DNA from: Conidiobolus incongruus B7586
Lineage: Eukaryota > Entomophthoromycota > Entomophthoromycetes > Entomophthorales > Conidiobolaceae
DNA: 15,702 nucleotides
Reading direction: 5' to 3'
Assembly (NCBI GenBank): GCA_000697335.1
Contig: JNEM01007660.1
Span: forward strand, 1 to 15,702
In this document: positions 1 through 8,320 of the stretch, one piece after another
How the letters are laid out: the number at the start of each line of letters is the position of its first letter
Position numbering within the stretch: position 1 is the first letter of the stretch
Notes under the pieces: model-generated
What the model was told of the DNA's origin: nothing
Databases searched by the model: none
Seen by the model: only the letters and a program-made list of their open reading frames with translations
Translations under genes and position numbers: made by a program

Positions 1-143
1 ATAATTGTTTTGGGCAATTAAAAAACCAGCTTGCAGGAAAGAAAATTTCTGCAGGAAAATTTAATTGGTTTGTGAAACATCAAATTTCAGTCCTTAATAA
101 AAAGAACTGTTTTTTAGGTGTTAGATCTTTGCCAAAAGTATAG
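1..143 (+). CDS. 3' end of an unidentified reading frame, cut by the window edge
   Basis: A frame starting at base 3 is open from the window edge to a TAG at 141-143, about 46 codons. Its composition is clearly less A/T-rich than the DNA that follows, which suggests real or recently decayed coding sequence. The visible peptide is basic and contains the stretch GKFNWFVKHQISVLNKK. That weakly recalls the second half of the CENP-B/Tc5-type helix-turn-helix of pogo-like transposases, where a Gly-Lys-x-x-Trp is followed by a Phe and a basic-His pair. No start, intron or upstream part is visible, so the gene cannot be identified. It may equally be the C-terminus of an unrelated host protein. Confidence 0.35.
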   Translation, partial: NCFGQLKNQLAGKKISAGKFNWFVKHQISVLNKKNCFLGVRSLPKV

Positions 144-1036
144 CAAAAAGTTATTAGAAATAAAGGAAATTATTAATTTTATATTATATATTTATTTTTA
201 CTTTGTATATATTAAAATGTTTATTTTTTTTCAATTGCAAAAAATTCCCATTATTTAAATTACAAAGTAATATTTTTTATTTGTTATTAAATTCTAATTA
301 AATAACAATAATTATAAAATCAGCAAATTAGTAATATTATAGCATATATTAAAACTTTTGTTAATTTAATAATTTGAATCAAATAATATTTTACATTAGA
401 TAATATAAATATGTTTAAAAAATATTAACTATAAAAAATCAATATATTGATTAATTTTTAATATTAAAATTTTATTAATAAAATGAAATTTTTTAAGATG
501 TGTAAATAATATAAAATTAAATAATTTAATTTAATTTATTGATATATCAAAAAATTTTATAATCAATCAAGAAATTAGTTAAGTGAATCTAGAAAACTAT
601 ACTTTAATCACTATTCTCGCCACCAAGTCGTTAGGTAAAAATATTAAACTTGATTTCGTTAAATATAAACATTAATTAGCATTATTAGAAAATTTTGATA
701 TTGAAATATTAGCTTGTTAAAAAACTTCAATGAATTATATTTTGAAATTAATTAATTATATTAAATAAAACTTAATAAGTTAGTAATGTAAAAAATTTGA
801 TTAAGTATTATATTATTTTCAAGGTACTTTTTTTCTATATTTTAAAATTTTATTTTAACCTTTTCAAGAAAATAGAAAATTATATCTTGGTCCCAGATCT
901 CAAAGTCAATTATATCCTTAATTTTACATTATTTAATACTGAATTTTTTGAAAAAAAAATCAAAATAATGCTTAATATTATATAATGAGATTATATAGTA
1001 TATGACCTTAATACTGGATGATTTATAAATTATTGA

Positions 1037-1058
1037 ATATATATATATATATATATAT
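1037..1058. repeat. TA dinucleotide microsatellite
   Basis: An uninterrupted run of about 11 AT units inside AT-rich intergenic DNA. Confidence 0.9.
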
Positions 1059-1942
1059 TATTAGGTACTAAAAATAAATATTTTTTCTCTGAAATAGGTT
1101 GACTAGTTATAAGCATATTTGAAAGGTGACCAATATAATTAGCTAAATATTTATTTGTTAGTCTTAATTTAGAATAAATTAAATTCTTATAATTTTTGGC
1201 AAGAATACTAAAAAAATTAAACAATTTTCAAATAATTAAAAATTATAATATTTTAGGTTGATTTTTAATATTAATATTAATAAAATAAAATAAAAATTAA
1301 TTAAATTGATTAATTAATTGAAGATAATACACATCATTAATAATTTAATCAATTTTGTTTATTTGTATTGAGGCCAATGTCCATTTTATAAAAATTATAC
1401 TTGGTATTTGATTTATCATTTTGAAATTGTACAGTATAGAAATTTTCTGATAACTTAAAAGAAAATATTAAAATATAGGAATTATTACATAAAATAAATT
1501 GAATATTATGAATAATATTTTTTAACACCTCTATTCTATTATAGATACATTGGTGAATCTGTATATAAAATTACTATACCACCAATTTGACGATTATTTG
1601 AAATTCAAATTTTCTTGACAGGGTAAATTAATTCAATTGGATTGAATTCAAATTTTAGTTGCATGGTGTTTCCAAACTAAACTTGTATTAAATTCAACTT
1701 ACATCACTACCTAATTCGAATTTAGTATTAATAATTAAATGTTGAAGTCTTTTTTTACCAACTTAAATATCTAGTTGAATATAATAATTATATGCATATA
1801 TAAGATTTCAAATACTATAATACAAATATTTTCATAACAGTAAAAAAATTCATATTCTAACTGTTGTAAAATTAATTATTAACAAATCAATAATTGACAT
1901 TTATTTTTAATATTCATTAATAATTAATTTTTATAAATTGTG

Positions 1943-1944
<2 letters not shown>

Positions 1945-1987
<43 letters not shown>
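1945..1987. repeat. Longest TA microsatellite in the window
   Basis: A perfect run of about 21 AT units (43 bases). Similar shorter runs occur near 3650-3668, 6951-6966, 8625-8644, 8755-8773 and 15299-15310. Such runs are self-complementary and prone to slippage and hairpin extrusion. Confidence 0.95.
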
Positions 1988-1992
<5 letters not shown>

Positions 1993-2189
1993 TTGATAAA
2001 ATTAAAATTTAATTCAATTCCATTAATATAACCTTAATAATATTAGTTTGGTTTAAAAAATATTATTAATAGATAAAAATAATAAAAAGATTGAAACAGG
2101 ATGGATAGTTTATAGATATAAAATAAAATATGGTAAGAATTTGTTGGATAAGAATAATGGTTAGAGTAGTCGTTAATGAGAATGTTTTT

Positions 2190-2204
2190 AATTAAGCAGT
2201 CATT
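2190..2204 (-). promoter_or_regulatory. Shared 15-base 3' element, copy 1
   Basis: In the mRNA sense this reads AATGACTGCTTAATT. It begins 27 bases after the stop codon of the gene at 2232-2990. The identical 15 bases occur 37 bases after the stop codon of its paralogue (4163-4177). The surrounding sequences do not match. It could be a conserved 3' UTR signal (RNA-binding protein site or processing signal) or a surviving patch of the ancestral duplicated unit. Confidence 0.5.
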
Positions 2205-2231
2205 CGGATCAGATATAGTATTTGAAATATT

Positions 2232-2990
2232 TTACTGTTGTTGGGGCTGGAATTGTTGCTGCTGTTGTAGTTGAGGTTGCTGCTGTTGTAATTGAGGTTG
2301 CTGCTCTTGTGGTTGTGATTGTGGTTGTTGCTCTTGTTGTTGTTGCTGCTGTTGAGGTTGAGGTTGAAGTTGAAGTTGTAGTTGTTGCTCTTGTTGTTGC
2401 TGGTGTTGCTGCTGCTCTGATTGTTGTGGTGGTTGAAATTGGTTATGCTGTTGTTGTGGTGGTTGAAATTGGTTATGCTGTTGTTGTGGTACTGATTGAG
2501 ATTGCTGTTCTTTAGGTTTTCGTCCACGTTTCTTTGGTGGAGGTTTTTGTGAAGGTTGCTGTTCTTTAGATTTACGTTCGCGTTTCTTTTGTGGAAGATT
2601 TTGTGATGACTGTTGCTGTTCCTGCTGCTGTTGTTGGACTTTCTTATCATGTTTATGTTTTGAATATCGCAGATAACCACACAAAGTGGTTTTAGGAATG
2701 GACAAAATCTGAGCCATTTCCTTTAGTGGCATATTGGGATTGTTATTAATAAACTCCACAACTTTGGGGTCGTGAAAAGCACTGGGACGCCCTTTGGGTT
2801 TTTTGTGCTCTAAGCTTTGGTCCCCCTCCCTAAACCTCTTGTACCAGCGTTCGCAAGTGCGTTCGCATAGAGTGCTAGGACCATAGATAAAATTCACTTT
2901 AGCAACTACATGCTTTATTTTAGTATTTTGGTGGTATTCGAATAGCATAACATGACGAATGTGATGTTTTAAATCTTTTGCAGTCTTCAT
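2232..2990 (-). CDS. Mariner-derived HTH protein with AT-hook and glutamine-rich tail
   Basis: The 252-residue product starts with a Mos1-type helix-turn-helix (HTH_48, about residues 8-57). Its CERWYKRFREGD segment closely resembles the CERWFQRFKSGD segment of Mos1 transposase as I recall it. A GRPS linker (67-71) and a second helix-turn-helix follow (about 74-108; NMPLKEMA, then IPKTTLCGY). In mariner transposases these two modules bind the terminal inverted repeats. The catalytic DDE/D domain is absent; instead the tail has a duplicated basic module (132-165) with a canonical AT-hook core, RGRKP, at 155-159. From 166 it is almost wholly Gln/Pro, resembling a Q-rich activation domain. I infer a nuclear DNA-binding regulator, possibly transcriptional, domesticated from a transposase. 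The ATG has A at -3, and no upstream in-frame extension is needed to complete the domain. The paralogue at 4215-4976 has the same layout with an unrelated tail. Confidence 0.85.
   Translation of the reverse strand: MKTAKDLKHHIRHVMLFEYHQNTKIKHVVAKVNFIYGPSTLCERTCERWYKRFREGDQSLEHKKPKGRPSAFHDPKVVEFINNNPNMPLKEMAQILSIPKTTLCGYLRYSKHKHDKKVQQQQQEQQQSSQNLPQKKRERKSKEQQPSQKPPPKKRGRKPKEQQSQSVPQQQHNQFQPPQQQHNQFQPPQQSEQQQHQQQQEQQLQLQLQPQPQQQQQQQEQQPQSQPQEQQPQLQQQQPQLQQQQQFQPQQQ
2235..2636 (-). repeat. Low-complexity glutamine-coding tract
   Basis: It codes for residues 119-252 of the mariner-derived protein. CAA and CAG are mixed throughout and interrupted by Pro, Leu, Glu and His codons, so this is not one pure triplet expansion. 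Subrepeats include a 21-base period near 2253-2295 and alternating Leu-Gln codons near 2360-2385. Confidence 0.85.
2421..2490. repeat. Perfect 30-base tandem repeat within the Q-rich tail
   Basis: Bases 2431-2460 and 2461-2490 are identical, and 2421-2430 repeats the last 10 bases of the unit. The unit encodes QQQHNQFQPP twice (residues 169-188). The perfect identity indicates a recent slippage or unequal-exchange event and predicts length polymorphism. Confidence 0.95.
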
Positions 2991-3475
2991 TTTGTAAATA
3001 CTATTAATTTTGGGTTAATATTAATATTCAGAATTCTATATTTTCATATTAATTTACTTTTGAATAAATTAATCCAAATTATAATTTGACTGTCAGATAG
3101 GAAATTCAACTGAGGCATTGACAAAATTATCCAATTAAATGTGATTATGGGATTAATGCTAACAAATCATTTTAAAATAAATTAATGAATTTAAATTTTA
3201 AACAAAGGATAATAATTGGAGGTTGAGATGGAATTATTATTTGAAATAAATGAGTTAGCAATTGATATTGAAATTAAATACAGGCAATCTTAAATATTTT
3301 ATTAGATTTTATTAATATTTGAGTTTATTATTATTGTATCAATGCCTTTAAAAGATTAATAATCTCAACTGCGATTGTAATTGAAATTCCAAAAACAAGC
3401 AAAAAAATATCATGAATATATTATAAGTAGGATAATTTAAATTAATAAAATTAATCATACTAACAATATTAATTT

Positions 3476-3542
3476 TCTAATATTGTGATGACTATACCCG
3501 CCTGTCAAGCTGGTAATCTGGGTTTAATCGCTAGTTGGAGAG
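3476..3542 (+). pseudogene. Decayed tRNA-Asp (anticodon GUC) or tRNA-derived remnant
   Basis: The anticodon arm is clear: CCCGC (3497-3501), loop CTGTCAA with anticodon GTC (3504-3506), and GCTGG (3509-3513), with one mismatched stem pair. The T-arm follows as CTGGG (3518-3522), loop TTTAATC and GCTAG (3530-3534), with a G-T wobble and a G-G mismatch. The 3' acceptor strand TTGGAGA (3535-3541) would pair with TCTCCAA, but the 5' end reads TCTAA, so about two bases are missing. The D-arm (3481-3496) is also shortened. At about 67 bases it is shorter than a normal tRNA of 72 or so. It is most likely a dead tRNA gene, or the head of a tRNA-derived SINE. Confidence 0.65.
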
Positions 3543-4162
3543 TTAATAGATTAAAGAAATAATTATTTTTAATATCTATAATAATCGATAAAATTTACAA
3601 ATATACACTTAATTAAGAAATTATAAATATTATATCAATTGTTAATCTGATATATATATATATATATTTAAAAAAATTTATTGAATTTATCAAATTTATT
3701 ATGATAATTATATTTTAGATGAATTGATTAATAATTTTTATTATAATATAATTTTTTTTTAATTTTTTATCATTGAATTTTTATAAAATTTTAAATTTTA
3801 TTTAATTTTATATTTATTTCATTGAAAATTTCAATTTAATTATTTTTTTTTTCAAATTTTAAACTCAAATTATCTTTTTCCTAATTTTTTTTTCATTTTC
3901 TTTTAATTTAAATTGTATTTATCATGTTTAATTTTACTCATATATTAGATGAATTAATTTTTTAATTCAATAATAATTAATACTATTTAAAACTGATATA
4001 ATTTTTATTAAAATATTATAAAACAGAGAAATTTAAGTAATTAACTTATATTAAAAAACGTGACTTGGAATTTAAGAGAGTAATTAATATTATAATAATA
4101 CTAAATAGTTTTATTAGATAGTTAGCCAAAGACAATAAATTGAATAGAATATAAAATTTGGA

Positions 4163-4177
4163 AATTAAGCAGTCATT
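4163..4177 (-). promoter_or_regulatory. Shared 15-base 3' element, copy 2
   Basis: Identical to 2190-2204 (mRNA sense AATGACTGCTTAATT), starting 37 bases after the stop codon at 4215. It sits in otherwise unrelated AT-rich 3' sequence. Confidence 0.5.
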
Positions 4178-4214
4178 ATCATTTAAATACAGCGTTAGTA
4201 ATATAAACCTATTA

Positions 4215-4976
4215 TTAGTCGAGATTTTCTTCTTCGGAATCTTCAGAGTCGTAAGATTCCGTATCTTCATCGGAGTCACTGAGCTCTTCGGTCTTGACGA
4301 GAGGTTGAGGTACTTGAAATTCGCCAACGATACGGTACGCTCCCGGGAGTTGCGTTTCGCTGGGGAGTGCCAATTCGCTATGAGGACCGGACTCACTGGG
4401 CAAATGTAATTCGCTATTGAGGTATGATTCGCTAGGGGGGTAAGAGTCGCTAGGCAATTGAAATTCACTGGGGATATGGGAGTCGCTAGGAATATAAAAT
4501 TCACTCGGAATAGGGTCGGCAACCTGCCTAGATTCTCGAAATCCTTGCACGGTAGGCACCTCAGAAACCACTGTGTGAAACTTCAAAGGTTTTGTCTTCT
4601 TATCGGTCTTAGGAGTTTTAACAGGTTTCTCTTTCTTCGGTCTTATCATGCCCATATTCCGCTTGTACCCACAAATTGTCGACTTGGGAATTTTCAACTG
4701 CTCAGCCATCTCTTTCAGCGGCATATTCGCATTCTCCCTAATAAATTTCTCCATTTCTGGGTCGAGTTTACTGGGCCTTCCCGTCCTCTCCTTGTCCTCA
4801 AAAGTGTAGTCCCCTTCTTCAAACCTCTTAAACCAGCGTTTTACCATATTCTCATTAACTGCATCTTTCCCGTAAATACCATTAATTTTGAAAACAGTAT
4901 CCCAAATTCTAGCACCCAATAAAAATTCATAAAGTAAACAGTGACGAATATGTAATCTTTTCTTTTTTTCATCCAT
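4215..4976 (-). CDS. Mariner-derived HTH protein with hexapeptide repeats and acidic tail
   Basis: The 253-residue product has the same N-terminal plan as the protein at 2232-2990. It has a Mos1-type helix-turn-helix (about residues 7-56, with VKRWFKRFEEGD), a GRPSK linker (67-71) and a second helix-turn-helix (about 72-107, with NMPLKEMA and IPKSTICGY). A lysine-rich stretch at 109-132 is a likely nuclear localisation signal. No DDE/D catalytic domain follows. Residues 156-209 are nine hexapeptides of the form (I/L)-P-S-(E/D)-x-x, grading into three diverged units to about 227. The end (230-253) is strongly acidic and Ser-rich, preceded by VKTE (227-230), which fits the SUMO-acceptor consensus. 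I infer a DNA-binding regulator derived from a transposase with an acidic activation-like tail. The start has A at -3 and G at +4. It is rich in G/C and CpG compared with its surroundings, suggesting strong constraint. Confidence 0.85.
   Translation of the reverse strand: MDEKKKRLHIRHCLLYEFLLGARIWDTVFKINGIYGKDAVNENMVKRWFKRFEEGDYTFEDKERTGRPSKLDPEMEKFIRENANMPLKEMAEQLKIPKSTICGYKRNMGMIRPKKEKPVKTPKTDKKTKPLKFHTVVSEVPTVQGFRESRQVADPIPSEFYIPSDSHIPSEFQLPSDSYPPSESYLNSELHLPSESGPHSELALPSETQLPGAYRIVGEFQVPQPLVKTEELSDSDEDTESYDSEDSEEENLD
4350..4511 (-). repeat. 18-base minisatellite coding for hexapeptides
   Basis: Nine consecutive 18-base units, most starting tcgct or tcact on the plus strand, encode residues 156-209 of the mariner-derived protein. 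Three more diverged units continue to about 4296. Units differ in sequence while keeping Ser followed by Glu or Asp, so the array is old enough to have diverged under protein-level constraint. Confidence 0.85.
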
Positions 4977-6979
4977 AATCTTTTTTTTAATAAAATATTA
5001 CATAAAATAATTTTTTATAATAATAAAATTACTTAATAATTTAAATTTTTAAATTAATTCAGTATAAATTTGGGGGTCAACGACATAAATTATAAATATT
5101 TAAAAACGATTATGGGACTGGATATATTAAGTTAATATATAAAATAAAAATAATTCGACTATAATACATATTTAATTTTATTATTATGAATTTACCCGAT
5201 TTTTTTTCTCAATATTATTATTTATTAATTTATTGCTTTTTTAAAAAAAACATTTTAGTGAACATTGATATTGAATAAATTATAATACTTTTATCTATAT
5301 TATTTAATCGTTTCAGTGCCACATCATTAAAATATTATTTAATATTTTTTAGATGGTCATCACACAAATATATATTTTGACATGTTTCATTAATATAAAA
5401 TGATGTGTCCATACTAGTCAACTTTTTATAATTACTAGATAAGATTTGGTAATTATAAATTTGAATATATAAAATTCAGGAATATTCAATTATGAAATAA
5501 AATCCTTAATCTGTATTACATTTTAGACAAATTGAAAAGTTATTAATGATAAATATAAATCTTCATTAATACTTAAAATATTGAAATTATAAGTGTTAAA
5601 ATTTGATAATAATATACATAATACTGATTGTTTACTTTTTTATATCATTAAATAAGTTTCTATTTTATCAAACTTAAGTAATTGAAATTTTACTAATTGA
5701 TAAATGAAAATTAAAATAATATTAATAATAAAAATGTATAGAAATTTTATTATAACTAATTAAATATTCAAAAACGAAACTAATAAATATTGGTGATTAT
5801 GTCATGGTAATATAGTAAATACATATAATAACTAATATAAAAATCTATTTTATGTCTAAAGTATTTCAACAACTTGGATTTTTTTACTTGCTTACATTTT
5901 ATTTGTTTCAATATTACTTAACAATAAATTAATTCCATATACCTTAATTAAGATCAATGATAAATAAAATTGAGTATAAATATAAGATTGAAGTATTTAA
6001 TATCATAATGATATATAAAATATATATATTCAAATTATTTACAGAATTTAATATTGTATATGTCATTAAAATATAAATTAAATGAGCACCTTTGAAACAT
6101 TATCATTTTTACTTTGAAATTAAAAGAATTAAAATTAAAATGAGTTAATATATTGATATTTAATTAATTTTATATTTAATCATTTTTCAATGTTAGTTGG
6201 ATTTATGTATTAAGATTAATTTAATAAAATTTAATTATCAATTTGAAAATTAATGATTATTATATATATATTAAAATTATTTAAGATGAGTATAAATTTA
6301 TTAAGTTTTTATAGAATTTATGTAATTAAAATTTTATATAGTTTTAAAAATTAGGGACAAATTTTTAAATAAATACTATATTGGATATTTCAATGCTGGA
6401 TTTTTTGAATAGAATAGTAATTTGGATATAACAGTCATTTTGTGACAGATTAGATTGAATATATCTAATTATTTGTCAAAATAACAATAATCTAATGAAA
6501 AATTAGATCTTGGATTGGTGAATTCGGCTATATGTTTCTTCCATTTGCTCTTGCAATTGACAATTAAAGATCCATTGGGAGTTAGGTGAAGACACAAGTA
6601 GTAAAATTAATAAGATTAAGGTATTAAATATAATGATAATTTATTGAATTTGTTGATTTATTTCTATCATAAAGTTGTCGTACTACAATACAAAAGCTAC
6701 TATTTTTACTTTTAAGTGTTATCTTAAAAAATAGTAATTTAAAGCTAACGCGATAAATAGTAATCAAGCACTTCAATAGATTAATACCAAATTCTAGATC
6801 ATTAAAGATGAATTACCCTTTATATTTTATTTTTTAACTTTGTTAATTTAATGTTAAGAAAGATAAATAAGAAAATATTATATCAATAAATCATATATAC
6901 AAATGATATGATTTACGTTTTCATATTCAAAAAGCTTAATAAACTTTACTATATATATATATATATCAAGTGTTCAAAA
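4977..6979. other. AT-rich intergenic stretch without a supported gene
   Basis: About 2 kb. The first 100-200 bases are the upstream region of the gene at 4215-4976; I see no convincing TATA box there. Near 6503-6610 the minus strand is less A/T-rich and open for about 40 codons ending at 6503, but it has no start codon or recognisable domain. A TA run occurs at 6951-6966. Confidence 0.55.
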
Positions 6980-8320
6980 TACTTCAATTAATTTATTAAT
7001 TGGACACCTTTCTAGCACTTTCCAGCTAATCCACCAGTGATAAGTTATAGCATTTAAATTGAGGCATTTCTGTTACGTTAATAGGATGAGATTCGTTCAT
7101 GAATTGTTTCGAAAATCGAGAGAGATGCGAAATATGAAGAAATTCGTCATATGTAAATAGTCATACTAATATACAATCCATAGTGTCTCGAAATAATTTA
7201 AGATTGATCAATTTGAGAAAGAGTTGAGGGAGAAGGAAAAGCTCACGATGGGTGAATCTCTTCGAGTATGTGTAAATAAATGACTCATATACAACTAACA
7301 AATATTTGGGAATATCATATTGAAGTTCTCAATCATTTCGAGTGGATATTGAAATGACAAAGTTGACAATTGATCAAGTTTCAAAAAGCAGTCACTTGGA
7401 CCTAAAAACATGTTGATGAAGCATCTACAAAGCAATTCAATTGAGGCATTGCTTAACCAATAACGATAATAATGTGTTATTAATCACATTAATAAAAACC
7501 ATTGAAAAATTTCAGAACTTGTATTCTCTTCTTTTATTATGCAGTGGTGGCTTAAGAGGCTGCCCATAAGGCAAGCAAATATTCAAAGATTTATAATGGT
7601 AACAACCAAGTCACAGTACCTGGGTGCGTTTAAGTCTCTTGAAATCATTTATAATTTTAAAAATCGATATCCATTGAGAAAATCTCGATTTTCGAGTAAA
7701 TATAAGAGTCATTTCCTAATTTAGGTTTCATCTCAGAAACAATGTTGAAAGGTTGGAGAATTATAAGTTGAGGAATGTGGTAAAGAGTTGAATTAGATGA
7801 TCTAAAGGAAAGTATTGTTCAATCATAAATGACAGAGACTCGACATTTCAGTACATATAATAGGGCTATGCTCGTAATAAGAATGCGGATTTCTCCATAG
7901 AATTCATGAAATAACCCTCAATAACTTGGAATTAGACATTCTAGACAGTAGTACAATACTCATCCAGTCGTCGTGATCGCATAAATAAGTCATTGGAATT
8001 AGATCAAGTTCATCGGGAAGTTTTTGGAGACTTAGCAGCTGAGGAGCAAAACACCATCCTACATCATATATCTACAAACAATAATTCCAATTGTGGAGAT
8101 TGTGAACCAACCAATTTCTCTCTCCAACTTCCGGTGATTTTATCACATCAGGTTTCCCTAAATCTGACGAATTTTATTTAAATTTTACAATTTATTTCGC
8201 TTTTTGACTCATTCTGAATAAGTATTTTGCCATGTTTTAGGCCATAGAGTACTTGATCATTTAAAATACACTAGATATAATGGATATAGGAGAGAAACTA
8301 GGATATAATTGGAAATTTTT
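6980..8320 (-). pseudogene. Decayed F-box/LRR gene, copy 1
   Basis: Homology to the intact F-box gene at 9432-10982 can be followed along the whole stretch in the same order. Bases 8266-8320 match the F-box region, 7905-8060 match intact residues about 130-170, 7560-7600 match residues about 280-290, 7215-7400 match the late LRRs, and 6985-7060 match the C-terminal part. Bases 7958-7999 match 10533-10574 at 39 of 42 positions. No long minus-strand frame remains, so there are several stops and frameshifts. The segment upstream of the F-box helix, including the start codon, is no longer recognisable past 8320. Small plus-strand frames here are antisense to the relic. Confidence 0.8.

Larger units (their letters stand above)
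144..2231. other. AT-rich intergenic stretch without a supported gene
   Basis: About 2.1 kb of very A/T-rich DNA. It holds two TA microsatellites (1037-1058 and 1945-1987) and short chance reading frames made of Ile, Asn, Phe, Leu, Tyr and Lys codons, none resembling a protein family. A 7-base inverted repeat (ATTGGTG/CACCAAT) lies near 1550-1590. The last 40 bases or so are the presumed 3' untranslated region of the minus-strand gene ending at 2232. Confidence 0.6.
2991..4214. other. Spacer between the two mariner-derived genes
   Basis: About 1.2 kb. It holds the upstream region of the gene at 2232-2990, a decayed tRNA-Asp at about 3476-3542, an extremely A/T-rich core near 3550-4020 and the 3' region of the gene ending at 4215. 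I see no protein-coding gene. A possible AATAAA polyadenylation signal on the minus strand lies at 4110-4115, about 100 bases past the stop at 4215, but such hexamers are frequent by chance in this composition. Confidence 0.6.

Noticed and set aside
595-660. Segment around ctattctcgccaccaagtcg, resembling part of a tRNA
   Set aside because: I could not form an acceptor stem, an anticodon arm and a T-arm together; only fragments resemble tRNA words.
797-1224. Frames at 797-985 (plus) and 1030-1224 (minus)
   Set aside because: They consist of Ile, Asn, Tyr, Phe, Leu and Lys codons as expected by chance in this A/T content, and the second ends in a TA microsatellite.
1930-2000. TA run as a possible replication origin or centromeric sequence
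   Set aside because: TA runs of this kind occur at least nine times across the window and look like ordinary microsatellites of an A/T-rich genome.
2222-2515. Plus-strand frame rich in Val and Ala
   Set aside because: It is the antisense of the glutamine-coding tract; its Val/Ala composition is the direct mirror of CAA/CAG codons.
2192-2680. Minus-strand frame rich in Asn, His and Ser
   Set aside because: It is the same repetitive tract read in another frame. The frame at 2232-2990 contains a complete recognisable domain and this one does not.
4046-4922. Overlapping frames at 4046-4522 (minus), 4158-4409 (plus) and 4458-4922 (plus)
   Set aside because: They are kept open by the G/C-rich repeat composition of the gene at 4215-4976, and none shows a domain.
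6503-6610. Minus-strand segment, less A/T-rich, ending in a stop at 6503
   Set aside because: There is no start codon near its open beginning, no convincing splice acceptor and no recognisable domain; it may be a gene relic but cannot be supported.
7539-8181. Plus-strand frames at 7539-7724 and 7993-8181
   Set aside because: They are antisense to the decayed F-box copy; the homology is on the minus strand.
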